64,000 nucleotides of DNA, from NCBI RefSeq assembly GCF_004421105.1, contig NZ_CP038033.1:577659-641658 (forward strand). Reading direction: 5' to 3'. Positions 55,231-64,000 of the stretch are shown piece after piece (positions within the stretch are counted from its first letter, which is position 1; every line of letters starts with the position of its first letter). A model generated the notes under the pieces. The model worked only from the letters and a program-made list of their open reading frames with translations, was not told the origin of the DNA and made no database searches. The DNA is from Nitrosococcus wardiae (lineage in GTDB: Bacteria > Pseudomonadota > Gammaproteobacteria > Nitrosococcales > Nitrosococcaceae). A program made the translations under genes and the position numbers.

Positions 55231-56826
55231 ATGAGCTATCAAGTTCTCGCACGAAAATGGCGACCTCGTAATTTCACCCAGCTGGTAGGCCAAGAACACG
55301 TCGTCCGGGCTTTAATCAATAGCCTAGATAATGACCGCTTACATCATGCCTTTTTATTTACGGGGACCCGGGGTGTAGGCAAAACAACCCTGGCCCGTAT
55401 TCTTGCCAAATCTCTTAATTGTGAGGAGGGAGTAGGATCAACACCCTGCGGTCATTGCCAGAACTGTCGAGCAATTGATGCCGGGAATTTTGTGGATCTC
55501 ATCGAGGTAGATGCCGCCTCTCGCACAGGGGTAGATGATACCCGCGAATTGCTGGAGAATGTCCACTATGCGCCAAGCCGCGGCCGCTATAAAGTTTATC
55601 TTATCGATGAAGTACACATGTTCTCCACTTCAAGTTTCAACGCTTTGCTCAAAACTCTGGAAGAGCCGCCCCCTCACATTAAATTTCTGCTAGCCACAAC
55701 AAATCCTAAAAAATTACCCGTAACTGTGCTTTCCCGCTGCCTCCAGTTTAATTTGCGGCGTATCACTCCCGAGACCATAGCGAGCCACTTGGATCAGATC
55801 CTCACTGAAGAACAGGTTCCCTCAGAATTCCAAGCATTGACTTTGATTGCCCGGGCTGCTGAAGGCAGCATGCGTGATGCCCTTAGCCTTCTAGACCAGG
55901 CTATCAGCTATGGCGGGGGGCAAGTGATGACGGCCGACGTGCGTATCATGCTAGGGAGCATTGAACAGCGAGACTTACTAGTACTACTCGATGCCCTTCT
56001 CGGTGGCAATGGACAAGAATTAATTGGAAAAGTAAGGGAAATCTGCGACTACTCAGTCGATATCCCCTTGATACTGGCAGACTTGCTGCATTTACTACAA
56101 CGGCTTGCTCTCTACCAATTTGCCCCAGATACAGTCGACGATATTGATGAACGTGAAGCCTTCCACAGTCTCGCTACACGGATGACGCCTGAGGATGTTC
56201 AGTTATTTTACCAAATTGGACTTATTGGCAACCGCGACCTCGCCTATGCGCCCGATCCGCGCGCGGCTTTTGAGATGGTCCTATTACGTATGTTGTGCTT
56301 TCATCCAGTCAACGGTGATTCCCTCCACCAAACCTTTGCTGATGATGATCCCAAACAAGAAAAAACAAGATCGGTTCCGCCTACTCCACCCCCAGTGTCA
56401 AAACCCCGCACTCCTTCCCCTTCAGACACCGATCATTGGCCAAAACTGGTCACCCAGCTAAAATTAACTGCTGTTACACAACAACTGGCGGAAAACTGTG
56501 CCTTAGAACGGCATGAGGAAGATACCTTATATCTGCAACTAGCACCGAATATGGCCAATCTTCACAACAAGCGTGTAGAGGAACGTCTACGGCAAGCTCT
56601 AGAAGCGTATTATGATAAACCGACTCAATTGGTTATCCGGATTGCAGATGCAAAAACCGACATTGATACGGTGGCAACCAGACGCAAAAAGGAACATACA
56701 GCGTGGCAACAGGCTGCGGTAGAGTCTATTGAAAACGATGCCAATATTAAGGCACTTCGTGAAACCTTCAATGCCCAACTGCCGCTAGACAGTGTTCGTC
56801 CCCTCACGAAGCCCGAACAGGAATAA
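55231..56826 (+). CDS. dnaX: DNA polymerase III subunit gamma/tau
   Basis: Clamp-loader ATPase and organiser of the replisome. The 531 residues include TGTRGVGKTTLARIL (Walker A), the zinc-binding CGHCQNC region, VYLIDEVHMFS (Walker B) and VTVLSRCLQF (sensor 1 with SRC). After domain III (to about residue 365) there is a short Pro-rich linker, then a C-terminal alpha/beta domain (about 400-500) matching the tau part. It is shorter than E. coli tau (643). I see no canonical AAAAAAG-type slippery site, so a separate gamma form is not predicted. It heads dnaX-ybaB-recR. Confidence 0.95.
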   Translation: MSYQVLARKWRPRNFTQLVGQEHVVRALINSLDNDRLHHAFLFTGTRGVGKTTLARILAKSLNCEEGVGSTPCGHCQNCRAIDAGNFVDLIEVDAASRTGVDDTRELLENVHYAPSRGRYKVYLIDEVHMFSTSSFNALLKTLEEPPPHIKFLLATTNPKKLPVTVLSRCLQFNLRRITPETIASHLDQILTEEQVPSEFQALTLIARAAEGSMRDALSLLDQAISYGGGQVMTADVRIMLGSIEQRDLLVLLDALLGGNGQELIGKVREICDYSVDIPLILADLLHLLQRLALYQFAPDTVDDIDEREAFHSLATRMTPEDVQLFYQIGLIGNRDLAYAPDPRAAFEMVLLRMLCFHPVNGDSLHQTFADDDPKQEKTRSVPPTPPPVSKPRTPSPSDTDHWPKLVTQLKLTAVTQQLAENCALERHEEDTLYLQLAPNMANLHNKRVEERLRQALEAYYDKPTQLVIRIADAKTDIDTVATRRKKEHTAWQQAAVESIENDANIKALRETFNAQLPLDSVRPLTKPEQE

Positions 56827-56881
56827 TGCCCTGTTCTAAAAACCCGAGACAAATCCAAACCCTATTAAGGAGTTTAAGATA

Positions 56882-57202
56882 ATGAAAGGTGGACTTGGCA
56901 ATTTAATGAAACAAGCTCAGCAACTCCAGTCAAATATGGAAAAAGCCCAAGAGGAACTGGCTAATATGGAAATCACCGGCCAAGCAGGGGGTGGTGTGGT
57001 AAGCGTAGTTATGACTGGCCGTTATGACTGCCGACGTATTACCATCAACAACGAGCTATGGCAGGAAGATAAAGAAATGGTGGAAGACCTAGTCGCCGCA
57101 GCAATTAACGATGCGGTCCGCCAGATAGAAACCCAGTCAAAGGAAAAAATGGCGAGTATGACTTCCGGCATGCTCCCCCCTGGCTTTAAGATGCCATTCT
57201 AA
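56882..57202 (+). CDS. ybaB: Nucleoid-associated protein YbaB/EbfC
   Basis: A small dimeric DNA-binding protein, 106 residues, standard length. The sequence [19 protein letters not shown], then [19 protein letters not shown], and the C-terminal [12 protein letters not shown] are typical. It lies between dnaX and recR, an almost universal arrangement. Confidence 0.95.
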   Translation: MKGGLGNLMKQAQQLQSNMEKAQEELANMEITGQAGGGVVSVVMTGRYDCRRITINNELWQEDKEMVEDLVAAAINDAVRQIETQSKEKMASMTSGMLPPGFKMPF

Positions 57203-57245
57203 ACATTAGTGAATATTATTCCCTAAACGTAACCTCTCTATCCTC

Positions 57246-57845
57246 GTGAATTTATTCGGTCCTTCACTAGGGCGCCTCCTTGAAGCCCTGCGCTGCCTTC
57301 CTGGCGTTGGCCCCAAATCTGCACAACGCATGGCCTTTCACTTGCTGGAATCCGACCGGGAAGGGGGTCAACGCCTAGCTCAGGCATTATTGGAAGCTCT
57401 TGGCAAAATCACTCACTGCCAAGCCTGCCGCATCTTAAGCGAAACTGATCTGTGTCCCCTCTGTACTGATCCCAAACGGGATCGCAGCCAACTCTGTGTT
57501 GTAGAGATGCCCAGCGATGTTCAAGCCATTGAGCAAGCTACGGCCTATCTCGGCGTGTACTTTGTCTTAATGGGCCGCCTCTCTCCCCTGGATGGAATTG
57601 GTCCGGAGGCCTTAGGGATGGACTTATTAGCTAAACGCTTGGACACAGATCAGATTCGCGAAGTTATCTTGGCGACTAATCTCACTGTAGAAGGTGAAGC
57701 AACAGCCCATTACGTCAGCGAACTGGCACGAAGCCGCGGTATCACCGTAAGCCGTATTGCCCATGGGGTTCCTCTGGGCGGCGAACTTGAATTTGTTGAC
57801 AGCGGCACTCTATCCCATGCCTTCCAGGGCCGGCACCATTTATAA
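57246..57845 (+). CDS. recR: Recombination mediator protein RecR
   Basis: With RecF and RecO it helps load RecA on gapped DNA. The 199 residues have the HhH motif [20 protein letters not shown], a four-cysteine zinc finger ([16 protein letters not shown]), a Toprim domain with [14 protein letters not shown], and the C-terminal [21 protein letters not shown] 57246 is the start. Confidence 0.96.
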   Translation: MNLFGPSLGRLLEALRCLPGVGPKSAQRMAFHLLESDREGGQRLAQALLEALGKITHCQACRILSETDLCPLCTDPKRDRSQLCVVEMPSDVQAIEQATAYLGVYFVLMGRLSPLDGIGPEALGMDLLAKRLDTDQIREVILATNLTVEGEATAHYVSELARSRGITVSRIAHGVPLGGELEFVDSGTLSHAFQGRHHL

Positions 57846-57963
57846 ACAGGTTTAAACTGCTTCAAGTTCTACGATATCTACCCGATAATAGTCTTGACCA
57901 TCATTGTGAAATACTAAATTGATAGGCTATTCTGGAAGGATTCGGATCGTTGCGAAGTAAATT

Positions 57964-59187
57964 ATGCTTGACCCGCAAACTACCGTTGATCGGCTTAAGG
58001 CTTACCCTGGTGTCCTCTTGCGGCAGCCAATCTATAATCAACACCTAGAGTTTTATGCCTATGAATTAAGCTATTACCCTCAAGCCCAAGGATGCGCTGA
58101 GGAAAATCACCGGGGTTTAATCACTGCCTTAGCGGGGCGAGGACTCCAAACCATGGTCGGGCGGCACCAAACCTTTGTAGACCTGAAACCCGCGGGGATG
58201 AAACAACAAACCCTGATCCAATTTCCCAAAAATCAATTAGTACTTGAAGCCCCCTCTCGTGTCCCCTTTGATGAGGCCAATTTACGGGCTCTGGAAGGGC
58301 TTAGTAAACAAGGTTACCGGCTTGCTCTTTTAGATTACTTGCCCCCCCAACCTCATCCCCTAGCCCAAGTTGCCCAATTTATTGTCTTAGATTTCAATCT
58401 ACTAGATACGGATAAGCTAGAACATCAAGTCAGCCTACTCCAACAACAACGGAGCAAATTAGTCGCTAAGAACGTTAATAAGCCCCTTGAATTCGAACTA
58501 TGTAAATCATTAGGGTTTGATCTTATTCAAGGAAGTTTCAGCACCCATCTCAACAGCTACTCTCAACAACGGGTTTCCCCCTCGCGCCAACTGACCCTGC
58601 GCTTATTAGTAAAATTACAGAATCCAGAAGCGATAGTGGATGAGTTAGATGCACTCATACGCCAGGATGCCACCTTAAGTTATAAGTTGCTCCGTTTGGT
58701 TAACTCCGCCTTCTTCGGCCTTCGGCGCCGGCTAGCAAGTTCCCGGGAAGCTATTATTATTTTGGGGATACAGCGGATTAAAACATGGGCCAGCCTGTTA
58801 GCCCTCTCTGGGCTTGATGATAAACCGAATGAAATTCGCACCACTGCTTTTCTCCGCGCCCGCATGTGCGAATTACTGGGAAAAAGCCTCGCGAAAGCCC
58901 CCAACGAAATTTTTTTTTCGGTCGGATTATTCTCTGCCCTAGACGTACTGCTTAACACCCCTTTAAACCAATTGCTTAAATCTCTTCCCCTTGCCGACGA
59001 AGCTAAGGAAGCCATTTTAGAGCACAAGGGATTGGCAGGCCAAATTCTGAATATGACTCTCGCCTACGAACAAGGTGATTGGGATCAACTTCGCTATGGG
59101 CCGCTGCCACTAACGACAGTGAAAGAAGCCTATCTTGAAGCCCTGGTTTGGGCAACAGAAATTGAAGAGGAATTAAAACGCTTTTAG
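57964..59187 (+). CDS. Degenerate EAL plus HDOD domain protein (YuxH type)
   Basis: A 407-residue signalling-type protein. Residues about 15-195 form an EAL-like TIM barrel in which catalytic features are lost: the EAL motif reads YELSYYP, and the DDFGTG metal site reads LLDYLPP. Lys in KLVAKNV and the QGSFS segment remain. Residues about 200-390 are an HDOD domain (RQDATLSYKLLRLVNSAFFG, then AIIILGIQRIKTWASLLAL). Such proteins probably sense or bind without cleaving cyclic di-GMP. The gene stands alone between recR and the MITE-like repeat. Confidence 0.85.
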   Translation: MLDPQTTVDRLKAYPGVLLRQPIYNQHLEFYAYELSYYPQAQGCAEENHRGLITALAGRGLQTMVGRHQTFVDLKPAGMKQQTLIQFPKNQLVLEAPSRVPFDEANLRALEGLSKQGYRLALLDYLPPQPHPLAQVAQFIVLDFNLLDTDKLEHQVSLLQQQRSKLVAKNVNKPLEFELCKSLGFDLIQGSFSTHLNSYSQQRVSPSRQLTLRLLVKLQNPEAIVDELDALIRQDATLSYKLLRLVNSAFFGLRRRLASSREAIIILGIQRIKTWASLLALSGLDDKPNEIRTTAFLRARMCELLGKSLAKAPNEIFFSVGLFSALDVLLNTPLNQLLKSLPLADEAKEAILEHKGLAGQILNMTLAYEQGDWDQLRYGPLPLTTVKEAYLEALVWATEIEEELKRF

Positions 59188-59225
59188 CCGGCCCTGATGA
59201 TAAAATTTAGGGTATGGTATTCAAG

Positions 59226-59354
59226 TTAAGTATCTCAGTGAAAGTTTTGGAGTATTCCTGAAGCGAGCCGGTGGTGTGGAGCCAGAGGACAGGGAAGTCT
59301 CCACACCACCGGCTCGCTTCTAAAACACCCCATATTTTATTCATAGGTACTTAG
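59226..59354. mobile_element. MITE-like element, copy 2
   Basis: A 129-bp element with ends TTAAGTATCTCAG and CATAGGTACTTAG. Its core is a perfect 22-bp inverted repeat, 59260-59281 against 59299-59320 (GAAGCGAGCCGGTGGTGTGG and so on), with a 17-base loop. It matches the outer parts of the element at 6221-6461 in the opposite orientation. It contains no open frame and lies just upstream of aat, so it may contribute promoter or terminator activity there. Confidence 0.72.
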
Positions 59355-59361
59355 TCCTCCC

Positions 59362-60075
59362 ATGGGCGAGCTTTATTACATAGATTCTAACGTATCAGCC
59401 AGCGTTTTTCCCGATCCTAGATTGGCACTGAGCGAACCCAACGGGCTATTAGCTGTGGGCGGCGATCTGTCGCCTGAGCGGCTTATCACTGCCTACAGAA
59501 AGGGCATCTTTCCCTGGTACAATCAAGGACAACCCATACTCTGGTGGTCGCCAGACCCACGCCTGGTCCTATTTCCCGAACAGCTGCATATTTCTCGAAG
59601 TTTGCGCAAACGGCTGCGCAGAGGAACTTATCGGGTCACGCTAGATCAGGATTTTCCAGGGGTCATTCAAGCTTGCGCCAGCCCTCGCCGGGACGAGGAG
59701 GGGACCTGGATCACCGCCGAGATGGAAAGTGCCTATTTCCGCCTCCACCGAATAGGGATAGCTCACTCAGTAGAAGCTTGGGAAGAGGATAAGTTAATCG
59801 GAGGACTATATGGAGTGAGCATAGGCCGTATTTTTTTTGGCGAGTCCATGTTTAGTCAGCGTCCAGATGCCTCTAAAGTGGCGCTGGTCTATCTCTGCCG
59901 TCAACTGCAACAGTGGGGGTTTCCTCTCCTTGATTGTCAAATCCAATCTGAGCACCTGCAACGCCTTGGAGCTCAAACCATCCCCCGGGACGAATTTCTC
60001 CACTGGCTACAACAGTTCTGCAATACCCCCTCGATTAAAGGGCCATGGCACCTCGGCCCGGATCTTAATGGATAG
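59362..60075 (+). CDS. aat: Leucyl/phenylalanyl-tRNA--protein transferase
   Basis: Adds Leu or Phe from tRNA to proteins with N-terminal Lys or Arg, marking them for ClpAPS. The 237 residues show [40 protein letters not shown] and the later [24 protein letters not shown] 59362 is 8 bases after the MITE-like repeat. bpt follows 2 bases after the stop. Confidence 0.96.
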   Translation: MGELYYIDSNVSASVFPDPRLALSEPNGLLAVGGDLSPERLITAYRKGIFPWYNQGQPILWWSPDPRLVLFPEQLHISRSLRKRLRRGTYRVTLDQDFPGVIQACASPRRDEEGTWITAEMESAYFRLHRIGIAHSVEAWEEDKLIGGLYGVSIGRIFFGESMFSQRPDASKVALVYLCRQLQQWGFPLLDCQIQSEHLQRLGAQTIPRDEFLHWLQQFCNTPSIKGPWHLGPDLNG

Positions 60076-60077
60076 CT

Positions 60078-60794
60078 ATGACCTCCTATTTGAGCCTGGA
60101 TTTTTACCTCTCCTCTCCCCATTCTTGCGGCTACCTACCCGGCCAAACAGCAACCAACCTCTTCGTTGATCCCGAGGTCGCCATGGATATAGCCCATTAT
60201 AGTACTCTGGCCCGCCTTGGCTTCCGCCGCAGCGGTCGCCTCGTGTATCGGCCCCACTGCTCCCATTGTTCTGCTTGCTTACCCGTACGGATTCCCGTAG
60301 CTCAATTCCAACCCAATCGTAGCCAACAACGCGCTTGGAAAATCAACCAGGATTTAAGTGCTATTTACCGCCCAGTGGAATTTCGTGCAGAGCATTTTGA
60401 TCTTTTTTATCGCTACCTTAAGGTGCGCCACGTCAAGGGGGGTATGGATAACTCAACGCCTGAAGATTATCTCAGTTTTATCGCGAGTGACTGGGATGAA
60501 ACCTCCTTAATTGAATTTCGTGATGCCAAAGATCAACTGCTTGCTGTCGCAGTAATAGATGCCCTCACTGATGGGATCTCGGCCGTCTATAGTTTCTTCG
60601 ATCCTATCCTTAAAAGACGCAGCTTGGGTGTTTATATCATCTTGTGGGAGATCAATGAAGCAAAAGAGCTCAATTTACCTTATGTCTACTTGGGCTATTG
60701 GATTAAGGCTTGCCAAAAAATGCAATACAAATCTACTTTTCGCCCCTTAGAGGTCTATCAAGACAAAAAGTGGAGCATTTTTGAAGAAACATGA
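60078..60794 (+). CDS. bpt: Aspartate/glutamate leucyltransferase (Bpt, formerly bacterial arginyltransferase)
   Basis: Transfers Leu to proteins with N-terminal Asp or Glu, a second branch of the Leu/N-degron pathway. The 238 residues have the N-terminal cysteine cluster (SSPHSCGYLPGQTA; RPHCSHCSACLPVRI) and the acyltransferase segment FDPILKRRSLGVYIILWEI. The next segment, YLGYWIKACQKMQYKSTFRP, is diagnostic. It lies directly behind aat. Confidence 0.94.
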   Translation: MTSYLSLDFYLSSPHSCGYLPGQTATNLFVDPEVAMDIAHYSTLARLGFRRSGRLVYRPHCSHCSACLPVRIPVAQFQPNRSQQRAWKINQDLSAIYRPVEFRAEHFDLFYRYLKVRHVKGGMDNSTPEDYLSFIASDWDETSLIEFRDAKDQLLAVAVIDALTDGISAVYSFFDPILKRRSLGVYIILWEINEAKELNLPYVYLGYWIKACQKMQYKSTFRPLEVYQDKKWSIFEET

Positions 60795-60845
60795 TAAAAT
60801 TTAGTCATCTATTCTCACCCATTCCAGGAGGTCATTGGAAACTGC

Positions 60846-61064
60846 ATGGCAAAAGAAGAGAGCATTGAAATGGAAGGAACAGTGGTCGATACTCTACCCA
60901 ACACCATGTTCCGAGTAGAACTGGAAAACGGCCATATCATTACTGCCCATATTTCTGGCAGAATGCGCAAACATTATATTCGTATTCTTAGGGGGGATAG
61001 AGTCACTGTCCAACTCACTCCTTATGACCTTAGCAAAGGTCGTATCGTTTATCGTTCCCGTTGA
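60846..61064 (+). CDS. infA: Translation initiation factor IF-1
   Basis: S1/OB-fold factor that occupies the ribosomal A site during initiation. The 72 residues are the standard length: [19 protein letters not shown], then [20 protein letters not shown] and the ending [19 protein letters not shown] lies about 14 bases before the ATG, so an unusual spacing or a GGAAACTGC alternative is used. A TGATAAAAT extended -10 at about 60792 could give it its own promoter. Confidence 0.96.
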   Translation: MAKEESIEMEGTVVDTLPNTMFRVELENGHIITAHISGRMRKHYIRILRGDRVTVQLTPYDLSKGRIVYRSR

Positions 61065-61214
61065 TGTCACCCTCCCCGCTTCCCCCTCGCCTCTACTATC
61101 TACTATAAACTTACATAATGCCTTAAGTAACTAACCTATACTTCAGAAGCCAAGGTCAGCCGTCAATTATTGCGGCCCCGCCGCCCCTCAATTGGCTTGC
61201 CGCTTTTCCTATGG

Positions 61215-61700
61215 CTAGGCTCGCCGCATCTGCCATAGACTGATTCCCCCTAAAAATAAAAAGGCCACTAAAGTCCATCCGGGTATAGTCAACCCCAAAA
61301 AATTCCATTGGACTTCAGCGCATTCACCAGAACCCCTAAGCACCAACTCCAAAGCCTCGGTTAAGGGAAAATTATCTAAAATGAAACTTAGGCCAGGACC
61401 ACAGGCAGGGATCTGATCAGGGGGAAGATTCTGTAACCAAACATGGCGCCCAGACAGGCCTATCCCAATTAGAGTAATGACAAACCCTAACCAGGCGTAT
61501 ACCTTCAACCCCCAACCTTTAGGGTTATGAACTGCGGCCATTAAAAACACTCCCCCCATAGCAAGTACCACTACGCGGGATAAGATACAAAGAGGACAAG
61601 GCTCCAAACTCTTAACAAATTGAAAATAACCTGCTATCGCCAACATTAAGGCACAGAGCAAAAAACTTAAAAAGAACGTCCATCGGACGGAAAGCCCCAT
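61215..61700 (-). CDS. dsbB: Disulfide bond formation protein DsbB
   Basis: Four-helix inner-membrane protein that reoxidises DsbA and passes electrons to quinone. The 161 residues contain both redox pairs: the CxxC in EPCPLCILSRVV in the first periplasmic loop, and the cysteines in IPACGPGLSF and GSGECAEVQW in the second. ATG 61700 is preferred over GTG 61709 because AGGAG is 8 bases upstream of it. No dsbA is nearby. Confidence 0.93.
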   Translation of the reverse strand: MGLSVRWTFFLSFLLCALMLAIAGYFQFVKSLEPCPLCILSRVVVLAMGGVFLMAAVHNPKGWGLKVYAWLGFVITLIGIGLSGRHVWLQNLPPDQIPACGPGLSFILDNFPLTEALELVLRGSGECAEVQWNFLGLTIPGWTLVAFLFLGGISLWQMRRA

Positions 61701-61834
61701 AAGACCCACTCCTTAATTTTTTATAATTTTTGCCGAGATACTTATCCCTCCTATAAAGGGAATACTATAACACTTTACTCCTCCTCGACTCTTGAGCCAA
61801 ACTACAATGTAATTAGAGAAATAGGAAGACTGAG

Positions 61835-62368
61835 ATGAATACACAGGATAAAGAAGATAAACTTACTCGCGCCTATCATAAAATGATAAGCCGTGTGCGT
61901 TCCATATTAGGCGAGGAAGAAAGCAAGACTAAACCTGAGGTTCCTAAAGGCATTGAAGCCGCCAAACAAAAAGCCGTTGAACTGGGTGAATTGAGCCAGG
62001 AAGAAGCCGATCAGCTAGGCGATTATCTACGCCGTGATTTAGAAGACGCGGCAAAATATTTGAGCGACACTGGCAAAGCCCTCGGCGACTGGCTCATGCT
62101 GGATCTTGAACTCATTGAAGAACAACTGCTAGATACTTTTTCCCAAGTCGCTGATAAAACCCAGCTCGAACTGGCCCTCTGGGCGGAGCAGGCCCGCCAT
62201 GCTCAGGATTACTACACGGGCGAGATCGTGGGTATCGGGACCTTTGCCTGCTTAAGTTGCGGCGAACGCCTCCATTTTCATAAGCCAAGCCGCCTACCCT
62301 CCTGCCCCAAATGTCACCATACCCTCTTCAAGCGTTTAAAACGAAACCAGCAGAGCGAGAGCATGTAA
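61835..62368 (+). CDS. Zinc-ribbon protein of the YbeL / DUF1451 family
   Basis: A 177-residue protein with a helical, charged N-terminal region (about 1-125, including LSQEEADQLGDYLRRDLEDA) and a C-terminal zinc ribbon (about 135-170) with CLSCGERLHF and CPKCHHTLF. The segment YYTGEIVGIGTFACLSCGE matches E. coli YbeL in form. The function is unknown. It stands alone between dsbB and the porin gene, divergent from dsbB. Confidence 0.85.
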   Translation: MNTQDKEDKLTRAYHKMISRVRSILGEEESKTKPEVPKGIEAAKQKAVELGELSQEEADQLGDYLRRDLEDAAKYLSDTGKALGDWLMLDLELIEEQLLDTFSQVADKTQLELALWAEQARHAQDYYTGEIVGIGTFACLSCGERLHFHKPSRLPSCPKCHHTLFKRLKRNQQSESM

Positions 62369-62577
62369 TTTTTACCCCATGCTGAATTGAAAAGCTATTG
62401 GAAAATCCCTTTTTGGACAAGGCGGGTTGAGCGTAGCGACCGATTCGCCAGGAATGAACCGGACCGTATGCAGCACGCCCACAGGGTACGGGCCAGGGAT
62501 GGCCTGCAACAAATCCAGCAATTCACCTTTCCATGGTGCGCACCGCCATACTCTACACATCCACCAACTTGTCATGA

Positions 62578-62607
62578 ATTAAAAAAGGGGCGCCGCAGCG
62601 CCCCCCT
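62578..62607 (-). terminator. Intrinsic terminator of the porin gene
   Basis: On the minus strand GGGGGGCGCTGCGGCGCCCC folds into a strong GC hairpin followed by TTTTTT (62586-62581). It lies 22 bases after the porin stop. Confidence 0.88.
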
Positions 62608-62628
62608 CAAATTGTTGGAATAATTTGC

Positions 62629-64000
62629 TTACCAGAAGAAATAACCGCCAACACCCACTACGTCGGCATCCTGCTCCTGACCATCATGCCATTCATTTTC
62701 CACACGGGAGTATTCGGCCACCAACTTCAGGTTGGCATTAACATCATGATAGATACCCACCACATAGGATTCCTGTTTATCAATTCGCGCCCCGCCAGCA
62801 CCTGCACAATTTATATCATTAGGACGAAGGCGGCAAAGTTCATCATTATTGGTCTCATCCGCTTCTGAGCGGCCATAGCTTGCTGCCACTTTGGTGCGGT
62901 CCATGATGGTGTAGCCCCCCTGGACCAGCCAGCCCCTGTTGTCACGCTTCTCCCCGGTCGCATCTAGAGAATCTGCATCCAGGAGGAAGGAGGTCCCCAA
63001 GCCCTCACCATCGTAGTAGGAACCCGTAACCTCAAAGCCCATAAACTGGATTTGCGTGCCTGCGGTCCAACCCCAGGCCTCCACCTCGGTACCATTTTGG
63101 AACTCCGCATCCTGCCACATTCCCGCGCCCCAAACCTGGTAGCTGCCATTATTGAAGGTGCCAGCATAGCTGATTTCACCTTCGGCGCGGGGAGTATCGG
63201 TCTCGGTGGCGCAGTTCACGCCGCTAGCAACAGGAATTAGATTGCCCGTCACTGGATTAATAACGCTACCTTCACCGCAGATTTGGGAAGGATCCACCCC
63301 CGCCAAAGCTACCTTGAAGCCCATCATGTCAGGGCTGCTCCAACGAATCTGGGAGTTAAAGTTTGGATAGAGGTAGCCATAACCAATCCGTCCCAGGGTA
63401 AACCCGCCTCCGTGGACGTCGCCGGTGGCACCCACACCAAATAGGGTCTGGTCAGTAAGGATATTTTTGCCCATGAACAGGGACAAAGTCCGCCCTAGAA
63501 GGACCTGACCAAAGGCCCCATCTACGGTAAAGAAGGCTTCCCGGAACTCAATATTGGAGCCTAAATCATCTGTAGAATCACTTCTTACTTTGCCGATACC
63601 CTGATGACCGATACCATTTTCAATACCGAGATCACTGTTCTTGGTATTGGCATTGTTGGTCTGACCCGCAAAGCTAACCCGGGCCCCCATATCTAAACCA
63701 TTCCAGGTGGGCGCCTTCACATTGAAGCTAAATAAGGCCGGCATGAGGCCGGTGCGGAAACGGCTAGATTCCACGCCTGTTCTGACAAGCTGACCGTTCT
63801 CATCTATAAAGGTATTGCCGGAAATGTTGCCACCAATCACTCCCATAGGCAGTTCTTCTGTGTCGCTATAGACATAGAACTGGTTGATATTACCGTCAAA
63901 GCTGACTTCCCAACCATTCTCCCCGCCCACCACAACGACAGCCCCTGCAGGCAGCGAGAGCCCCATGGCGGCAGCAGCAGCCACAGCGAGCTTGGTTTTC
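62629..64000 (-). CDS. Outer-membrane porin (5' end beyond the right edge)
   Basis: The frame is open to the window edge, giving 457 codons. The first visible residues, KTKLAVAAAAAMGLSLPAGA, are a signal peptide lacking only its first Met and perhaps a few residues. The mature part is a beta-barrel porin: WEVSFDGNINQFYVY at the start, repeated Gly/aromatic strands such as QVLLGRTLSLFMGKN and NGSYQVWGAGMWQDAEFQNG, and the ending VVGVGGYFFW with the C-terminal aromatic needed for BAM recognition. It resembles general Gram-negative porins; substrate preference is unknown. A strong terminator follows. Confidence 0.88.
   Translation of the reverse strand, partial: KTKLAVAAAAAMGLSLPAGAVVVVGGENGWEVSFDGNINQFYVYSDTEELPMGVIGGNISGNTFIDENGQLVRTGVESSRFRTGLMPALFSFNVKAPTWNGLDMGARVSFAGQTNNANTKNSDLGIENGIGHQGIGKVRSDSTDDLGSNIEFREAFFTVDGAFGQVLLGRTLSLFMGKNILTDQTLFGVGATGDVHGGGFTLGRIGYGYLYPNFNSQIRWSSPDMMGFKVALAGVDPSQICGEGSVINPVTGNLIPVASGVNCATETDTPRAEGEISYAGTFNNGSYQVWGAGMWQDAEFQNGTEVEAWGWTAGTQIQFMGFEVTGSYYDGEGLGTSFLLDADSLDATGEKRDNRGWLVQGGYTIMDRTKVAASYGRSEADETNNDELCRLRPNDINCAGAGGARIDKQESYVVGIYHDVNANLKLVAEYSRVENEWHDGQEQDADVVGVGGYFFW

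Noticed and set aside
54976-55299. 107-codon minus-strand frame across the SRP RNA and the dnaX start
   Set aside because: It is antisense to a well-supported structural RNA and has no protein-like features.
56350-56375. A-run in dnaX (GAAAAAACAAG) as a programmed frameshift site
   Set aside because: In the reading frame the codons are GAA AAA ACA, which do not allow a standard -1 slip onto AAA AAG; no downstream hairpin was evident.

Overview
The window looks like a core-genome segment of a gammaproteobacterium. The gene orders ygfB-pepP-ubiH-ubiI next to divergent zapA and 6S RNA, secG next to tRNA-Leu(GAG), rlmE-ftsH-folP-glmM, and hfq-hflX-hflK-hflC-purA are all of that class. The protein sequences and the complete, separate nuoC and nuoD genes best fit a purple-sulfur-bacterium relative (Chromatiales), most likely an ammonia oxidiser of the genus Nitrosococcus. 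The genus is my inference from recall of gene order and protein style; no database was consulted.

Layout. 1-6.1 kb: the N-terminus of an exported protein, a gene-free stretch, gcvPB overlapping dgkA, a palindromic repeat, a PfkB-family sugar kinase and, converging on it, a large thioredoxin-fold DUF255 protein. 6.2-7.5 kb: a MITE-like repeat and rluD. 7.5-22.9 kb (minus strand): a complete 14-gene nuoA-N operon for respiratory complex I, with a quinone-oxidoreductase-like gene 4 bp behind nuoN. 23-34.6 kb (minus strand): tRNA-Leu, secG, tpiA, glmM, folP, ftsH, rlmE, greA, carB and carA, covering protein export, glycolysis, cell-wall precursor and folate synthesis, membrane proteolysis, rRNA methylation and pyrimidine/arginine precursor supply. 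carA has a TTG start behind a terminator-like hairpin. 34.8-42 kb: hemB and aroE (plus strand), 6S RNA, zapA and a small coiled-coil gene (minus strand), then the ubiquinone-linked operon ygfB-pepP-ubiH-ubiI (plus strand). 42-44.8 kb: rhlB divergent from trxA, then two small exported proteins (a glycine-zipper lipoprotein and a Rap1a/Tai-like protein). 44.8-53.7 kb (minus strand): rho, miaA, hfq, hflX, hflK, hflC, hisZ and purA. 54-55.1 kb: tRNA-Ser(GGA), a gene-poor stretch and the SRP 4.5S RNA. 55.2-64 kb: dnaX-ybaB-recR, a degenerate EAL-HDOD protein, a second MITE-like copy, aat-bpt-infA (N-degron transferases and IF-1), dsbB, a YbeL-type zinc-ribbon protein and a porin that runs off the right edge.

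Most genes are conserved housekeeping genes in ordinary operons. I found no CRISPR array, prophage, insertion sequence with a transposase, or defence island. I do not see a clear new biological system. The least explained items are the pair of MITE-like elements (about 6.2 and 59.2 kb), one carrying an extra structured 112-bp segment, the hairpins in the carA and rho leaders, and the decayed-looking 0.9 kb between tRNA-Ser and SRP RNA.
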